Numbered from the stretch's first letter, positions 37,013-47,028 are shown. The stretch is 64,000 bases of DNA from Anaerolineae bacterium (GCA_027494055.1 JAOSJO010000023.1:248001-312000), one strand, 5' to 3'. Translations and numbers: made by a program. Notes: generated by a model not told the origin, from the sequence alone.

Positions 37013-38003
37013 TTAGATACTTCATACTTGCGAATTATCAAGTAAGTCTTCCCAAGACCCTTCAAGAAGACAAGACTTACGAGTGGTTAGCTGCCAATAG
37101 CGCAGAAGTCGGGTATAAAGGCTTCGCCTATGTCATTTATGGGAAAACTCTCAAGCAGTAGTTCTGCTTATGCGAAATTCGTTGAAGGACGAAATCTTGA
37201 TGGCACTCAAAATCACTATCTAGCGAACATCACATCGTTCAGTCGATCTGCACGACAGCACTTTATACTTTTGATGGCCGGTTTGCACCTTTCTGATTCC
37301 GGATTTCTCGAAGCTTTGCAGCTTGCTTGAGAAGCTCTTTTTCTGCTACGTAGTCACTGGTACACGGAGTAATGTATATGAACGGAACTTCACACTATGG
37401 GCACCAAAGCTGCGTGAGATCCGTCAGGAGGCGGACTTTGCTGGGTTTGTACAGGAATATATCCTCAGCGAATTGTCTAGCCTCCGCAACAGTTTCGCGT
37501 TCAAGTTTCGGCATCTCTCGCTAGCGACGATCCAGCCCCTATCGTATGCGGTATATCCTGGCGAAGTTGACGCAGTTTGTTGAGGAACAAGCATGGGGTA
37601 ATCCGGCAGACGCCGACCTCAGTCAGTATACTGCCCGATCTGTTCATGTGGAGCATATTCTCCCCATTTCACCTACAGATAATGTTCGATATGGTTTTGA
37701 TAGGCCTGATGAGTATGATGATCATGCGAATCGGCTTGGTAATTTGACCCTCCTGGAAAGAACCATCAACGCATCGCTATCTAATGGTTCATATGAACAG
37801 AAGCGGGCTGGTTATGCTGAATCCAGATTCTGCTCACCAAATCGCTTGTGAAAAGACCACAAGTTGGAGTGCAAACACAACTCAATAGGGCCGTCGAGGG
37901 TCTTATCCAGTATGAGAAATGGGATTCGGAAGCCATAGAAAAGCGGCAAGAGATGCTTACCACACTTGCACTCCGAATCTGGCTCGGCGACGTCCAGAAA
38001 TAA
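37013..38003 (+). pseudogene. DUF262-HNH protein, 3' part with DUF1524 nuclease domain
   Basis: It continues the gene cut by the IS copy: YFILANYQVSLPKTLQEDKT, then after frame changes NLDGTQNHYLANITSFSRSA, LEKLFFCYVVTGTRSNVYER and WAPKLREIRQEADFAGFV. The C-terminal DUF1524 HNH nuclease reads SVHVEHILPISP...NRLGNLTLLERTINASLSN, holding His, His and Asn of the motif. It ends LALRIWLGDVQK at TAA 38001-38003. Three or four indels beyond the IS insertion are needed. With the 5' part the protein would be about 600 residues, the usual size of single-chain GmrSD-like enzymes. Confidence 0.82.
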
Positions 38004-38070
38004 TGAACTCAATCTTTGGAACGCATCCTAAGGTAGATGCTGTGAGGAAGCGAGATAAGGAGCAGTAGCT

Positions 38071-38493
38071 ATGTCCGAGAATCCGCAACGCAAGGACCCG
38101 TTCCGTGACCTGCGCGACGCGATGGAGCGCTTCATCCAGGAAGGCGCTGCTGTCGTGCAGGGCAGCGAGGCGCTGGCGATTGACATGTACGAGACTGCCG
38201 ACTCCGTCGTGGTCATGACCACGCTTGTCGGCGCAAGGCCGGAAGAAATCGACGTGTCCGTCACCGAAGGCCGCCTCACCATCGCCGGCGAGACCTACCC
38301 CGACGCCGATGTGGACGAGAGCGCCTACCTGCGCCGCGAGCGCCGCTTCGGCAAGTTCTCGCGCACGGTGAGCCTCGCGCGCCCGGTCAAGGCCGAGGAG
38401 GCCGCCGCGAAGTACAAGGGCGGCGTGCTCACGATCACCCTGCCCAAGGTCGAGGAAGCGCGCGCCCGCAAGGTCGAGATCAAGTCCGAATAG
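38071..38493 (+). CDS. Hsp20/alpha-crystallin small heat-shock protein
   Basis: A 140-residue protein with one alpha-crystallin domain: LAIDMYETADSVVVMTTLVG, EEIDVSVTEGRLTIAGETY, RRERRFGKFSRTVSLARPV and the closing YKGGVLTITLPKVEEARARK. It binds unfolding proteins for refolding by DnaK. The IxI-type C-terminal tail is present as VEIKSE only loosely. It probably was once next to dnaK; the DUF262 gene now lies between. AGGAG lies upstream of ATG 38071. Confidence 0.92.
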   Translation: MSENPQRKDPFRDLRDAMERFIQEGAAVVQGSEALAIDMYETADSVVVMTTLVGARPEEIDVSVTEGRLTIAGETYPDADVDESAYLRRERRFGKFSRTVSLARPVKAEEAAAKYKGGVLTITLPKVEEARARKVEIKSE

Positions 38494-38892
38494 CGCCGAC
38501 GGCGCGACATCAGCATCACAGGGAGGGGCGCGGCGCGCTGCGCCCTTGTGCCGTTTCTGAGGCATGGGCTTTCCGCTTTGTATCTACCTCACCCCCCGCC
38601 GCGCTCATCGCGTGGCTTCCCCTCTCCATTGAATGGGGGTGAGGTAAACATAACGCGCAGATACCCCTATCGCTTCATGAGAACCGGTAAGCACTAATTG
38701 AGGCGTACTCCCCTGACGGAAGCAGCCTGCTTTGCAGCTATCGCCACATCCAGAGGTAGGGGGCGAACCGGCGGTTCGCCCCTGCACGTGGATTATGGAG
38801 GCAAGCGCGCTGACGCCCCAGTAGCGCGCGCGAAGCCACCGCACCGTGAATTGACAATCCGCGCCCGGCGTGGACAATTGCGCTCGCATGGA
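38494..38892. other. Intergenic region with dispersed hairpin repeat
   Basis: About 400 bases without a gene. It holds a perfect hairpin GGGGCGAACC-GGC-GGTTCGCCCC (38760-38782). A related hairpin (AGGGGCGAGC/GCTCGCCCCT) sits at 57533-57556, so this is a dispersed GGGGCGA element. Otherwise I see only possible weak promoter-like TTGACA at 38851. Confidence 0.6.
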
Positions 38893-40752
38893 ATGCGAGA
38901 CAGTATGAAGGCGAGAACCCTTCTCGCAGCCGGTGCGGTGTTGCTCCTGGCCGCGCTGGTGCGCGTCTACAGCCTGGACCACGACAGCCTGTGGATGGAC
39001 GAGGCCTGGTCGGTGTGGGCCGTGAGCCAGGGCGGCGTCACGCACACGCTGCGCGCCCTCGCCACAGACGTACACCCGCCGTTCTACTTCCTCCTCCTCG
39101 ATCCCTGGACCGCGCTCGCCGGCGCTTCGGAGCTTGCCGGGCGGGCGCTTTCGGTTTTCTTCGGCCTGCTCACCGTCGCGCTCGCCTACCGCACCGCGCG
39201 CGAGATGTTCTCCCCGCCCGCCGGGGTCCTGGCCGCGCTCGTCGCCGCCGTGTCGAGCTACCAGGTGTACTACGCGCGCGAGCTGCGCATGTACACCCTC
39301 GTGACCCTGCTGGCGACCGCCTCCGTGTTCTTCTACCAGCGCTGGCTGCGCGGCGGCGCGCACAGCCGCCGTCACGCGGTGGGCTACATCGCCGCGACCG
39401 GCCTGCTGGTTTACACGCACTACTTCGGCTTCTTCGTCCCCCTCGTGATCGCGCTGCACTTCCTGCTCGTGCTCCCGCAGCAGTGGCGGCGGCTCGTGGC
39501 GTGGATCATGATGCAGGCGGGGTGGGCGCTCGCATTCGAGGCGTGGCTGTCCGTCATGCTCCGACAGATCGGCGGCCGGCCCGGCGGCCTCGATCAGGCG
39601 ACCGCCACCAGCCCTGAGCTTGTCCGCTTCCTGGCCGACGTGCTCACCGACGCGCAGCCCGTCCTCTACCTGGGCCTGGCCGTGCTCGCCATGTCCTACC
39701 CCCGCCGCGAAGGCGTGCGCGCCTCGGTTGGGCCGCGCGCGTGGGCGGCGCTGCTGGCGCTGTGGGCAATCGTCCCCCTGGCGGTGACGTTCCTGGTCAA
39801 CCGGCAGGTCCCGGTCTTCACGCTGCAGAACGTCATCGTCGCCGCGCCGCCGGTGGCGCTCCTGGCCGGCGCGGGCCTTGCGCGCCTGTCGCCCACGCCG
39901 CGCGCGGTCTTTGCCGGGCTGGCCATCTTCGCCGGGCTGACGGTCACGCTCACCTACCCCGGCATGTACAACGCGAAACCGCCCTGGCGCGCGTTCGTCG
40001 CGCAGATGGCGGCGCGCTACCAGCCGGGTGACGCGACCTTCGTCCACATCGGCGGGCCGCCGCTCTGGGAGATGCCCTTCGACTACTATTACGCGCGCCA
40101 GTTCCCTGAAGCCGCGCCGCCGGTCGACCTCTTCGACCTGCCCGGCCCGCCGAGCGCGCGCGCCTTCGCCGAGGCAATCCACGAAGCGACCGGGGCGGGG
40201 CGTGCGTGGCTGCTGCTCACGCACACGACCGCCGTCACCAACTACGCGCTGCCCCTCCTCGAACAGAGCCGCGCGCCGGTTCTCGTGGCCGAGATGGGCC
40301 TGCACCGCCTTTACCTCTACGAGCCGGCGGGCGCGCCGGCCGGCTTCGCGTTCCAGGCGGCGGACGGCGATGCGCTGCGCCTGGTCGATTACGACCTCCC
40401 GCGCGCCCCGCTGAACCCCGGTGACGCGCTGCACGTGACGCTCCACTGGCAGGCCGACGCGCCGCTGGCGGCCAACTACTCCGCCGGCGTGTTCCTGCTC
40501 GGCGAGGACGGCGGCCCGGTCGATGCCGACATCGGCTTCCCCGGCGACGCGCGCACCACAGAGTGGCTACCGGGCGAAGTCCACGCCGACGCCCACGCGA
40601 TTCCCCTCCCCGACGACATGCCGCCCGGCTACTACAACGTCGCCGTGCGGGTGCTCAACGTCTACCGCGACGAGGCGCTGACCGCCTTCGACGCCGCGGG
40701 CGTCTTCCTCGACGAGTACGCCCTGCTCGGCGGGGTGGCCGTCGCCCCATGA
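38893..40752 (+). CDS. GT39-like membrane glycosyltransferase 1
   Basis: About 619 residues. It has a dolichyl-phosphate-mannose-type (PMT_2) layout: first helix, then VRVYSLDHDSLWMDEAWSVW with the conserved Asp-Glu, DVHPPFYFLLLDPW, and YQVYYARELRMYTLVTLLAT. Around ten transmembrane helices are followed by a periplasmic beta-rich C-terminal domain of about 140 residues (PGDALHVTLHWQADAPLA). Such enzymes transfer sugars from polyprenyl-phosphate donors onto envelope substrates. Start codons at 38893 and 38905 are both possible. The stop overlaps the next gene by ATGA. Confidence 0.85.
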   Translation: MRDSMKARTLLAAGAVLLLAALVRVYSLDHDSLWMDEAWSVWAVSQGGVTHTLRALATDVHPPFYFLLLDPWTALAGASELAGRALSVFFGLLTVALAYRTAREMFSPPAGVLAALVAAVSSYQVYYARELRMYTLVTLLATASVFFYQRWLRGGAHSRRHAVGYIAATGLLVYTHYFGFFVPLVIALHFLLVLPQQWRRLVAWIMMQAGWALAFEAWLSVMLRQIGGRPGGLDQATATSPELVRFLADVLTDAQPVLYLGLAVLAMSYPRREGVRASVGPRAWAALLALWAIVPLAVTFLVNRQVPVFTLQNVIVAAPPVALLAGAGLARLSPTPRAVFAGLAIFAGLTVTLTYPGMYNAKPPWRAFVAQMAARYQPGDATFVHIGGPPLWEMPFDYYYARQFPEAAPPVDLFDLPGPPSARAFAEAIHEATGAGRAWLLLTHTTAVTNYALPLLEQSRAPVLVAEMGLHRLYLYEPAGAPAGFAFQAADGDALRLVDYDLPRAPLNPGDALHVTLHWQADAPLAANYSAGVFLLGEDGGPVDADIGFPGDARTTEWLPGEVHADAHAIPLPDDMPPGYYNVAVRVLNVYRDEALTAFDAAGVFLDEYALLGGVAVAP

Positions 40753-42593
40753 CGCGCGACCGCCGCTGGCTGGCGCTGCTGACGCCGGTCATCCTCTTTG
40801 CGTTCGCCGCCCGCGCCATCGACCTGGGGGGCCGAGCCGCTGTGGGTGGACGAGTCGTTCTCCTTCGCGCTCGCAGACGCGCCGCTGCTCTCCGGGCCGG
40901 TGGCGCTCATCGCCAGCGACGTGCACCCGCCGCTGTACTTCGTGCTGCTGGGCTTCTGGACGCGGGTGGCCGGCTACACGGAGCTTGCCGGGCGCTACTT
41001 CTCGGTGCTGGCGGGCGTGCTCGCCGTCGCGCTGACCTATGCGCTGGGCCGGCGGCTCTTCTCGGCGCGGGCGGGGCTGTGGGCGGCGGTGGCGCTGAGC
41101 GCGGCGGGGCTGCACGTCCGCTACGCGCGCGAGATACGCATGTACGCGCTGCTGGCGCTGCTGAGCGCCGCCGCCACGCTCGCCTACGTGCGCTGGCGCG
41201 CGCGCCCCACCCAGCGACGCGCCCTCGTCTACATGGGCCTCGCCGCCGCGCTGCCCTACACGCACTACTACGGCGCGTTGGTCCCGCTGGCGCACCTGGC
41301 TCACTTCGCCGTGACCGGTCTGGCGGCGCGGCGCACGGCGCATCGCCCGCCGTGGCGCACGTGGCTGCTCATGCAGGGCGGGGGCCGCGCTTGCGTTCGC
41401 GCCCTGGCTGCCCGTGATGCTGCACCAGCTCGCGCTGCGCCCCGCCGGCATTCACCACGCCGCGCCGAGCACGCCCCACACCCTGGGTGGGTCGTCACCA
41501 TGCTCACCGACGACCTGGGATGGCTCGTCGCCGGGCTGGTGGCCGCCGGGGTGCTGGGCGTGTTCGCCGTCAGGGGCGGGCAGCGCGTGCGCGCTGGCTT
41601 GGGGGTGGCGCTGGCCCTGCTCTGGATCGCCGTGCCCGTCGCTGCCGCCTTCGTCGTGAACGCCGGCGTGCCGAGCCTGACCGCACGCAACCTCATCGCC
41701 GTCACGCCCGCGCTGGCGCTGGCGGTGGGCCTGGGCCTCAGCCGGCTCCGCGCCCTGGGGCTGGTCGCGGGCGCGCTGCTGGTCTTCAACGCGCTCACCG
41801 TCTTCCCGTATCTCTACCCCGGCAATCCCCCTGGCCGGACTTCGTGCGCGCGGTGGCGACGCAGGTCCGCCCCGGCGACGTGATGCTCTACCATCTGGGG
41901 CCGAACCCCCGCTGGGAGCCGTTCGAGTACTACCGCCGCCGCGAGCTGCGCTTCCCGGTCGAGCCGGCCTCGCTGTTCGACCTGCCGGGTCCGCCCAGCG
42001 CGCCCGCCTTCGCCGGGGCGCTGGAGGCGCTGGTGCGCGATGAGCCGCGCGTGTGGGTCGTCACCACCTACGAGACGCCGATCAGTTGGTACGCCCTCCA
42101 GCAGCTCACGCAGACCCACCACCTCAGCGCGCGCATGGCCCTCATCGACACCAACGCCTACCTCTTCGAGCCGCCCCCGGCGACGCCGCGCGGCTTCCGT
42201 TTGGGCGACGTGTTCACGGTCCAGCCGGAGGTGCGCAGCGCGCCGCCCTACCGGCCCGGCGACGCCTTCGAAGTGGTGCTGCACTGGGAAACCAACCGCG
42301 CGCCCGAAGCCGACTACTCGGTCGGGCTGCACCTGGTGAACGCGGCGTTTGGCCTCAGCGCCCAGTCTGACGCCTATCCTGAGCCGCGCACGTCCACATG
42401 GCGCGCCGGCGCGGCGCGGCAGACCACGCACCGCCTGACGCTGCCGGCGGACCTCCCCGCCGGGCGTTACGATGTCCACCTCGTGGTGTATACCTGGTGG
42501 GACGCGGCGCGCCTCCCCGTGCAGGACGCCGCGACGCGCCTGCCCCTGGGCGACTACATCCTCCTGGACACGCTCGCCATCGAAAAACAATAG
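40749..42593 (+). CDS. GT39-like membrane glycosyltransferase 2, several frameshifts
   Basis: A paralogue of the preceding gene: PLWVDESFSFALADAPLLSG with acidic residues, DVHPPLYFVLLGFWTRV and LHVRYAREIRMYALLALLSA. Frame changes are needed near 40830, 41385 and 41830 to join the parts up to the beta-rich end YRPGDAFEVVLHWETNRAPE and stop at 42593. Total of about 614 residues. Translational coupling (ATGA) and similar C-terminal domains suggest that the two enzymes act in one glycan or glycolipid pathway at the membrane. Confidence 0.82.
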
Positions 42594-42616
42594 GGGCGCG
42601 GTGTGCGCCGCGCCCC
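42593..42616. terminator. GC-rich hairpin between convergent genes
   Basis: GGGGCGCGG (42593-42601) pairs with CCGCGCCCC (42608-42616). It lies between the convergent GT39-like and L25 genes and has no T tract, so it may act as a bidirectional transcription barrier. Confidence 0.4.
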
Positions 42617-42654
42617 CCAGTGAGCGTTTGACGGATGGGTGAGGATGGCGTGGA

Positions 42655-43320
42655 TCAGTCCTCGCCTTCCTCTTCTTCCTCGCGGCGCCGGCGGACAACC
42701 TCGACCGCGTCGGCATCGACCTCTTCCAGCGCTTCCTCCGCTTCTTCCTCCTCCGCCGAGACGCGCTCCGGCAGGCTGAGGGTCGCAACCATGTCATCCG
42801 CCGGGGTGAGGATGGTCACGCCGGCCGGGACGACGAGGTCGGCGACGGTGATGGCCGTATCGAGGCTGTCCAGGGCAGACAGGTCCACCTGAATGTGGGC
42901 CGGCAGGTCGCCGGGCAGGCATTCGACCTCGACGCTGTTGAGACCCGTCACGAGCACCAAGTCACCCTCGGCGGAGATCGGGGCCTCGCCGGTGAACTCC
43001 AGCGGCACTTCGGTGCGGATCACGCGGTCCATCGAGACTGCGTAGAAGTCCACGTGAAGCAGGTTGCCCCGCATGTAGTCGCGCTGCACGCTGCGTACCA
43101 GCGCCGTATGCGCCTTGCCAGCGATGTTCAGGTCGATGATCTGGGAGCCGCCCGCCGCGGCGAGCGCCACCGCCAGCGCGCGTTCCTCGACCTGAAGGAA
43201 AAGCGGCTCGCGGTCCGGGCCGTACAGCACAGCAGGGATCATACCGCTGCGCCGCAGGTGCTTGACCTCCTTGCCGACGACCTCCCGCTTGCTGGCTTCG
43301 AGCTGAATATTCTTGGACAT
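42655..43320 (-). CDS. rplY: 50S ribosomal protein L25/general stress protein Ctc
   Basis: A 221-residue CTC-type L25 that binds 5S rRNA. The N-terminal L25 domain begins IQLEASKREVVGKEVKHLRR and has MIPAVLYGPDREPLFLQV; the C-terminal beta domain follows with HVDFYAVSMDRVIRTEVPLE and VECLPGDLPAHIQVDLSALD. It ends with a long Glu-rich tail and RRRREEEEEGED. Length fits Ctc proteins with an extra acidic tail. It stands last in a long minus-strand series. Confidence 0.93.
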   Translation of the reverse strand: MSKNIQLEASKREVVGKEVKHLRRSGMIPAVLYGPDREPLFLQVEERALAVALAAAGGSQIIDLNIAGKAHTALVRSVQRDYMRGNLLHVDFYAVSMDRVIRTEVPLEFTGEAPISAEGDLVLVTGLNSVEVECLPGDLPAHIQVDLSALDSLDTAITVADLVVPAGVTILTPADDMVATLSLPERVSAEEEEAEEALEEVDADAVEVVRRRREEEEEGED

Positions 43321-43350
43321 AAGATTGCTCCTCTAAGGTTTGAAAGGTGG

Positions 43351-43911
43351 TCAGCGCCGGAACAGGAGGCGCAGCAGCCAGAAGATCCCGACGACCGCGC
43401 CGAACGCCAGCCCGAAGCTGCGCGCGCTCTCTGGATCGAAGACCGTGTGCACCTCGCCTTCGGCCTGGATACCGCCGCCGGCCAGCAGGAACACGGTGTA
43501 CGTGTTGCTGATCGTGGCGTTGCCGCCGACGAGCGTCGTGCCCGAAAAGCTGCGCTCGATCCAGACATCGCCGGTGGCGGCGACCGTCTCCACGAGCGAC
43601 GACTCGACGTGCACATCATGGCGGGCGAGCACTGCGCCAGCGGCGGTGAGGTGCAACGCGGCGTCCTCGACCACCGCCGCGCCGATCACAGCCTGGCGCA
43701 CGTCCGCGCTCGCGGCCTGTGCAAGGCCGGCCGCCGACGCTTCCATGGTCAGCGTCTCGGCCTGCACGCTTCCAATGGGGCTGGTCTGGGCGACCACCGA
43801 ACTGGCGTCAACGCGCTGCGCCGCGCTCTGGTTGAGCACGACGGTCTCAGCCTGGACCGATTCAAGCTGCTGCCCGCTCACCTCAAGCGCGGGCTGTTCC
43901 TGTTCGGACAT
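43351..43911 (-). CDS. Repetitive beta-solenoid-like protein with C-terminal membrane helix
   Basis: A 186-residue protein composed of short repeats rich in Val, Ala, Ser, Gln and Glu, for example VQAETVVLNQSAAQRVDASS and VQAETLTMEASAAGLAQAAS, about 20-30 residues apart. The regular alternation suggests a small beta-solenoid similar in spirit to bactofilins or polymer-forming proteins. SFGLAFGAVVGIFWLLRLLF at the end is a membrane anchor followed by RR. I do not recognise the family. It lies 30 bases upstream of L25 on the same strand. Confidence 0.6.
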   Translation of the reverse strand: MSEQEQPALEVSGQQLESVQAETVVLNQSAAQRVDASSVVAQTSPIGSVQAETLTMEASAAGLAQAASADVRQAVIGAAVVEDAALHLTAAGAVLARHDVHVESSLVETVAATGDVWIERSFSGTTLVGGNATISNTYTVFLLAGGGIQAEGEVHTVFDPESARSFGLAFGAVVGIFWLLRLLFRR

Positions 43912-43990
43912 GACGCACCACCATTCATAGACAAAGAAAGCGGGGGCTTTTCGCCACCCGCCGGTATTCTATCGAATGGAACGCGGCGCG

Positions 43991-44737
43991 TCAACCGCCG
44001 CTGTTGCCGTGTCGGAAGTCAACGAACCGGTAGCCCACGCCGCGTTCGGTAAGGATGTACTTCGGGTTGGCCGGGTCCTCTTCGATCTTCTCGCGCAGGT
44101 AGTTGACGTAGAGGCGCACGTAGTGCGTCTCATCCCGGTACTCGTAGCCCCACACCTTCGCGAGCAACTGCTCATGGGGGACGGTCCAGCCCGCGTTCTC
44201 GATCAGGTGGTAGAGCAGGCGGTACTCCGTCGGGCGGAGCTTGATGTGCTCCCCATCGACGATCACCTCGCGGTGGTTGAAATCGACGCTCAGGCGGTCG
44301 TCGATCCGCAGGATCGCCTGGTCTGGGGTCGCGGAGGGCGTCTCCGCCCGGCGCATCACGGCGCGCACCCGGCTCGAAAGCTCGCGCGGGCTGAAGGGCT
44401 TGGTGATATAGTCGTCCGCGCCCAGTTCCAGGCCGTAGACAATGTCGTCTTCCTCACTCTTGGCGGTGAGCATCACCACCGGCACGGTGGAGAACTCGCG
44501 CAGCAGCCGCAGCGTCTCAAACCCGTCCATCTCCGGCATCATCACGTCGAGCAGCACCACGTCGGGCAGTTGCGTGCGCACCGCGTTGAGCGCCTCGACG
44601 CCGTTGCGCGCCTCGATGACCTGGAAGCCCTCCAGCTCCAGGTTCATGCGGATGAAGCCAATCATGCGCGGCTCGTCATCCACGACGAGCACGCGCTTGC
44701 GCTCTCTTGGTCCGGGTTGTGGCGGTTTAACCGTCAT
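43991..44737 (-). CDS. OmpR family response regulator
   Basis: The receiver domain carries the acidic pocket [10 protein letters not shown], the phosphoacceptor Asp in [13 protein letters not shown], Thr/Ser in VVMLTAKS and Lys in YITKPFSP. The effector is a winged-helix trans_reg_C domain ([29 protein letters not shown]). About 248 residues. I start at ATG 44737; GTG 44749 is also possible. No histidine kinase is adjacent. The gene follows the 80-residue protein by a few bases, and so may be cotranscribed with the kinase/phosphatase genes upstream. Confidence 0.92.
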   Translation of the reverse strand: MTVKPPQPGPRERKRVLVVDDEPRMIGFIRMNLELEGFQVIEARNGVEALNAVRTQLPDVVLLDVMMPEMDGFETLRLLREFSTVPVVMLTAKSEEDDIVYGLELGADDYITKPFSPRELSSRVRAVMRRAETPSATPDQAILRIDDRLSVDFNHREVIVDGEHIKLRPTEYRLLYHLIENAGWTVPHEQLLAKVWGYEYRDETHYVRLYVNYLREKIEEDPANPKYILTERGVGYRFVDFRHGNSGG

Positions 44738-44751
44738 GGCCGTGGGCACAC

Positions 44752-44994
44752 CTAATCGCGGACAAAGGTGACGATTTCTTCCTCTTCACCGGTGGGCATC
44801 ACCTCGATGAAACTGATGCGATGCCAGGGATAAACGACCGTCGTTACCTCAGGCAGGATGAAACCGACTTCTCTGCCATCGCGGAGGCGCGGGTTCATGC
44901 CCAAGATGCAGGTATCTGTCGGGTCAGGGAGCTTTTCCACATCGACCAGGAAGGGTTCGCCGTCCATGATGTGGATGAGAATCGTGTGCGCCAT
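44752..44994 (-). CDS. Hypothetical 80-residue protein
   Basis: [20 protein letters not shown] followed by beta-rich sequence and an acidic end ([15 protein letters not shown]). No cysteine, membrane segment or known motif is seen. It is probably a small single beta-barrel domain. Its position between the FHA/vWA gene (23 bases) and the response regulator suggests a role in that signalling unit; function unknown. Confidence 0.7.
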   Translation of the reverse strand: MAHTILIHIMDGEPFLVDVEKLPDPTDTCILGMNPRLRDGREVGFILPEVTTVVYPWHRISFIEVMPTGEEEEIVTFVRD

Positions 44995-45017
44995 GCGCTT
45001 GCAACCTCCATAGCCAC

Positions 45018-47009
45018 CTACTTGAAATAGATATGCACAACCAGCTTGCCGAGACGGATCTCATCGCCGTCGCGCAGCACGCGCGGCTGGTTCGGGATGA
45101 GGCGCTGGCCGTTGAGGTGCGTGCCGTTGACGCTGCCAAGATCGACAAGCGTCAGCGTGTCCTCCCCCCGCCGGATCGCGGCGTGCATCCGCGAAACGCC
45201 CTTTTCGAGCGCACCGTAGGGCGTCAGGTCGAGGTCAGGGGCCGTGCCGCTGCCGGGGTCGAGCCGCCCCAAGACGGTCTCCTGCTCCGGCTGGAGCAGA
45301 ATCGGCTCAGGGGCGTCACGGATATGGACGATGATGGAAGAGTGGCGATCAAAGCGCGCGGTTCCCCACGTGGCCTTTGCGCCTAACTCATCCGGCGGGC
45401 TGTCGAGCTGTTTCGTGGATACGGTCCGGCCGGCGTCCGCGTAAAGGCTTTGGCCGCAGCGCTCACAAAAGAGCGTACCTTCGCGATTTTCTTGGGCGCA
45501 GTAAGGACAGACAATCATCGCCGTTTTCTCACGATTCTTTCGGGGCGCCAGGAGCAGCGCGCGTGTACCGTATTTCAGAGTCTTGTGCCCTTCTTCGGAA
45601 AGCGAGTGCGTGTGCGCAACGCGGCGCGCCTCTGCCATCGCCTGGTGGGCCAGCTCGTCCTGGCCGGCGGCGAGCAGCCGCGTCGCCAGGTTCTCCAGGC
45701 TGCGCGTCGCCTCGGCGACATCGCCGCGCCGGATCGCCTCCTCGGCCTTCTCCTGCATGCGGTAGAGCGTCAATTTGCCCAGCGCATCCAGGATCGCGAG
45801 CGGCGGCTCCTCCGGGGGCACATCGCGGGCGACCTCAATCGAGATGTCGGAGATTGCCTTGTACCCTGCGTGATCCGCAAAGATGATGTCGCCGGTCACG
45901 TCCAGCCGCGCCAGCGGGCGAAACCCCACCTGGGTCAGCGGCGGCAGTTGCAGTTGCAGCAGCACCGAGGCCGTCCGGTTGGCCTCCAGGGTGCCGAGCG
46001 GGACCGGCTGCAGGTCGGTCGGCAGCGGCATGGGGTGTGGCGAGAGCTTGAACGCCGACTCCAGCGTCACGTCCGGGTCGGGCGCGACCGTCAGGCGCAG
46101 GCGTTCGGCGTAGCTGCGCCCCAGCGCGCGCACGCGCTCCTTGAGGAAGCGACTCACCGCGCCGGGCGAGTTGACATACGCCGACGCGCCGCCCGTGCGC
46201 GAGGCGACCTGATCCAGGAAGACATCATTCCATTCCTCGCCGATGCCCATCCCAGAAATCGCAATCCCATCGCCGGCGGCGGTCTCAGCGAGGAGGATGC
46301 AATCCTCCTCGTCGCCGTAGGTCCGGCCATCGGTGAGCAGGATCAGGTGGTTGACGTACTTCCGGTCCAGGTGGTGGTGGAGTTCGGCCAGCCCGTGTAT
46401 CAACCCTTGCAGGATTTCGGTGCCGCCGCTGGCCTGCATGGTGCTGACCATAGCTTTGAGCGTCAAGCGCTCGCTTTCGCGCGTGGGCGTGGCCTCCACC
46501 ACAACTTCAGCCCGGTCGGAAAACGAGACAATCGAGATGATGTCGTCCTCATTGAGGCTGTCGATGATCTGGTGCGCGGCGGCCTTCACCTGGTCGGAGC
46601 CGCGCGCCGCGCATGGAGGTGGAGCGGTCGATCACGAGCGCGAGGTTGAGCGGCGCTTCGCGGTCGCGCTCTGGCCGGCGCTCCGGGGTGATCTCGACCA
46701 GCAGGTAGACGACCTGCGGCTCGCCAAGCACGTTGAGGACGCGCTTGCTGGGGGTGACATGCAGCGCGTAGTACAGGCTTGAGAAGTCCGTACTGCGCCA
46801 CTGGATGTCGTAATCGAGGCGCTTGGTCGTGTCGCTGAGGATCTCGTAGGCAGCCGCGATGTCGCGAAACTGAAGCGCCGCACCCGCGTTGCTGTTCGCG
46901 TCGGGGTGGAGCGGTGCGCCGCCCGACGGTACGCCTGCTTGACATCTTCAGGCGTCGCGTCCGGCGGCAGTCCAAGTATCGCGTACAGGTCCTGCGTGAT
47001 TTTTGTCAT
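45018..47009 (-). CDS. J-domain, vWA, zinc-ribbon and FHA protein, two frameshifts
   Basis: About 664 residues. A DnaJ-type J-domain opens it (DLYAILGLPPDATPEDVKQA, with HPD restored by a one-base shift near 46920). A vWA domain follows with MIDAS LALVIDRSTSM and, after another shift near 46600, VKAAAHQIIDSLNEDDIISI. Then come helical repeats, a zinc ribbon CPYCAQENREGTLFCERCGQ and an FHA domain (VSRMHAAIRR, VDLGSVNGTHLNGQRLIPN) that binds phosphothreonine. One indel near 45550 could hide a boundary: the zinc ribbon begins at an ATG overlapping TGA in another frame, so there may really be two genes. It lies 19 bases from the PP2C gene. A likely reader in kinase signalling. Confidence 0.82.
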
Positions 47010-47028
47010 GCTCAAATAGACCGATTCT

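Noticed and set aside
38605..40446. A 613-codon minus-strand frame over the first GT39-like gene
   Set aside because: Composition is highly biased to Arg, His and Gln and it lacks a ribosome site; the plus-strand protein has transmembrane helices and catalytic motifs.
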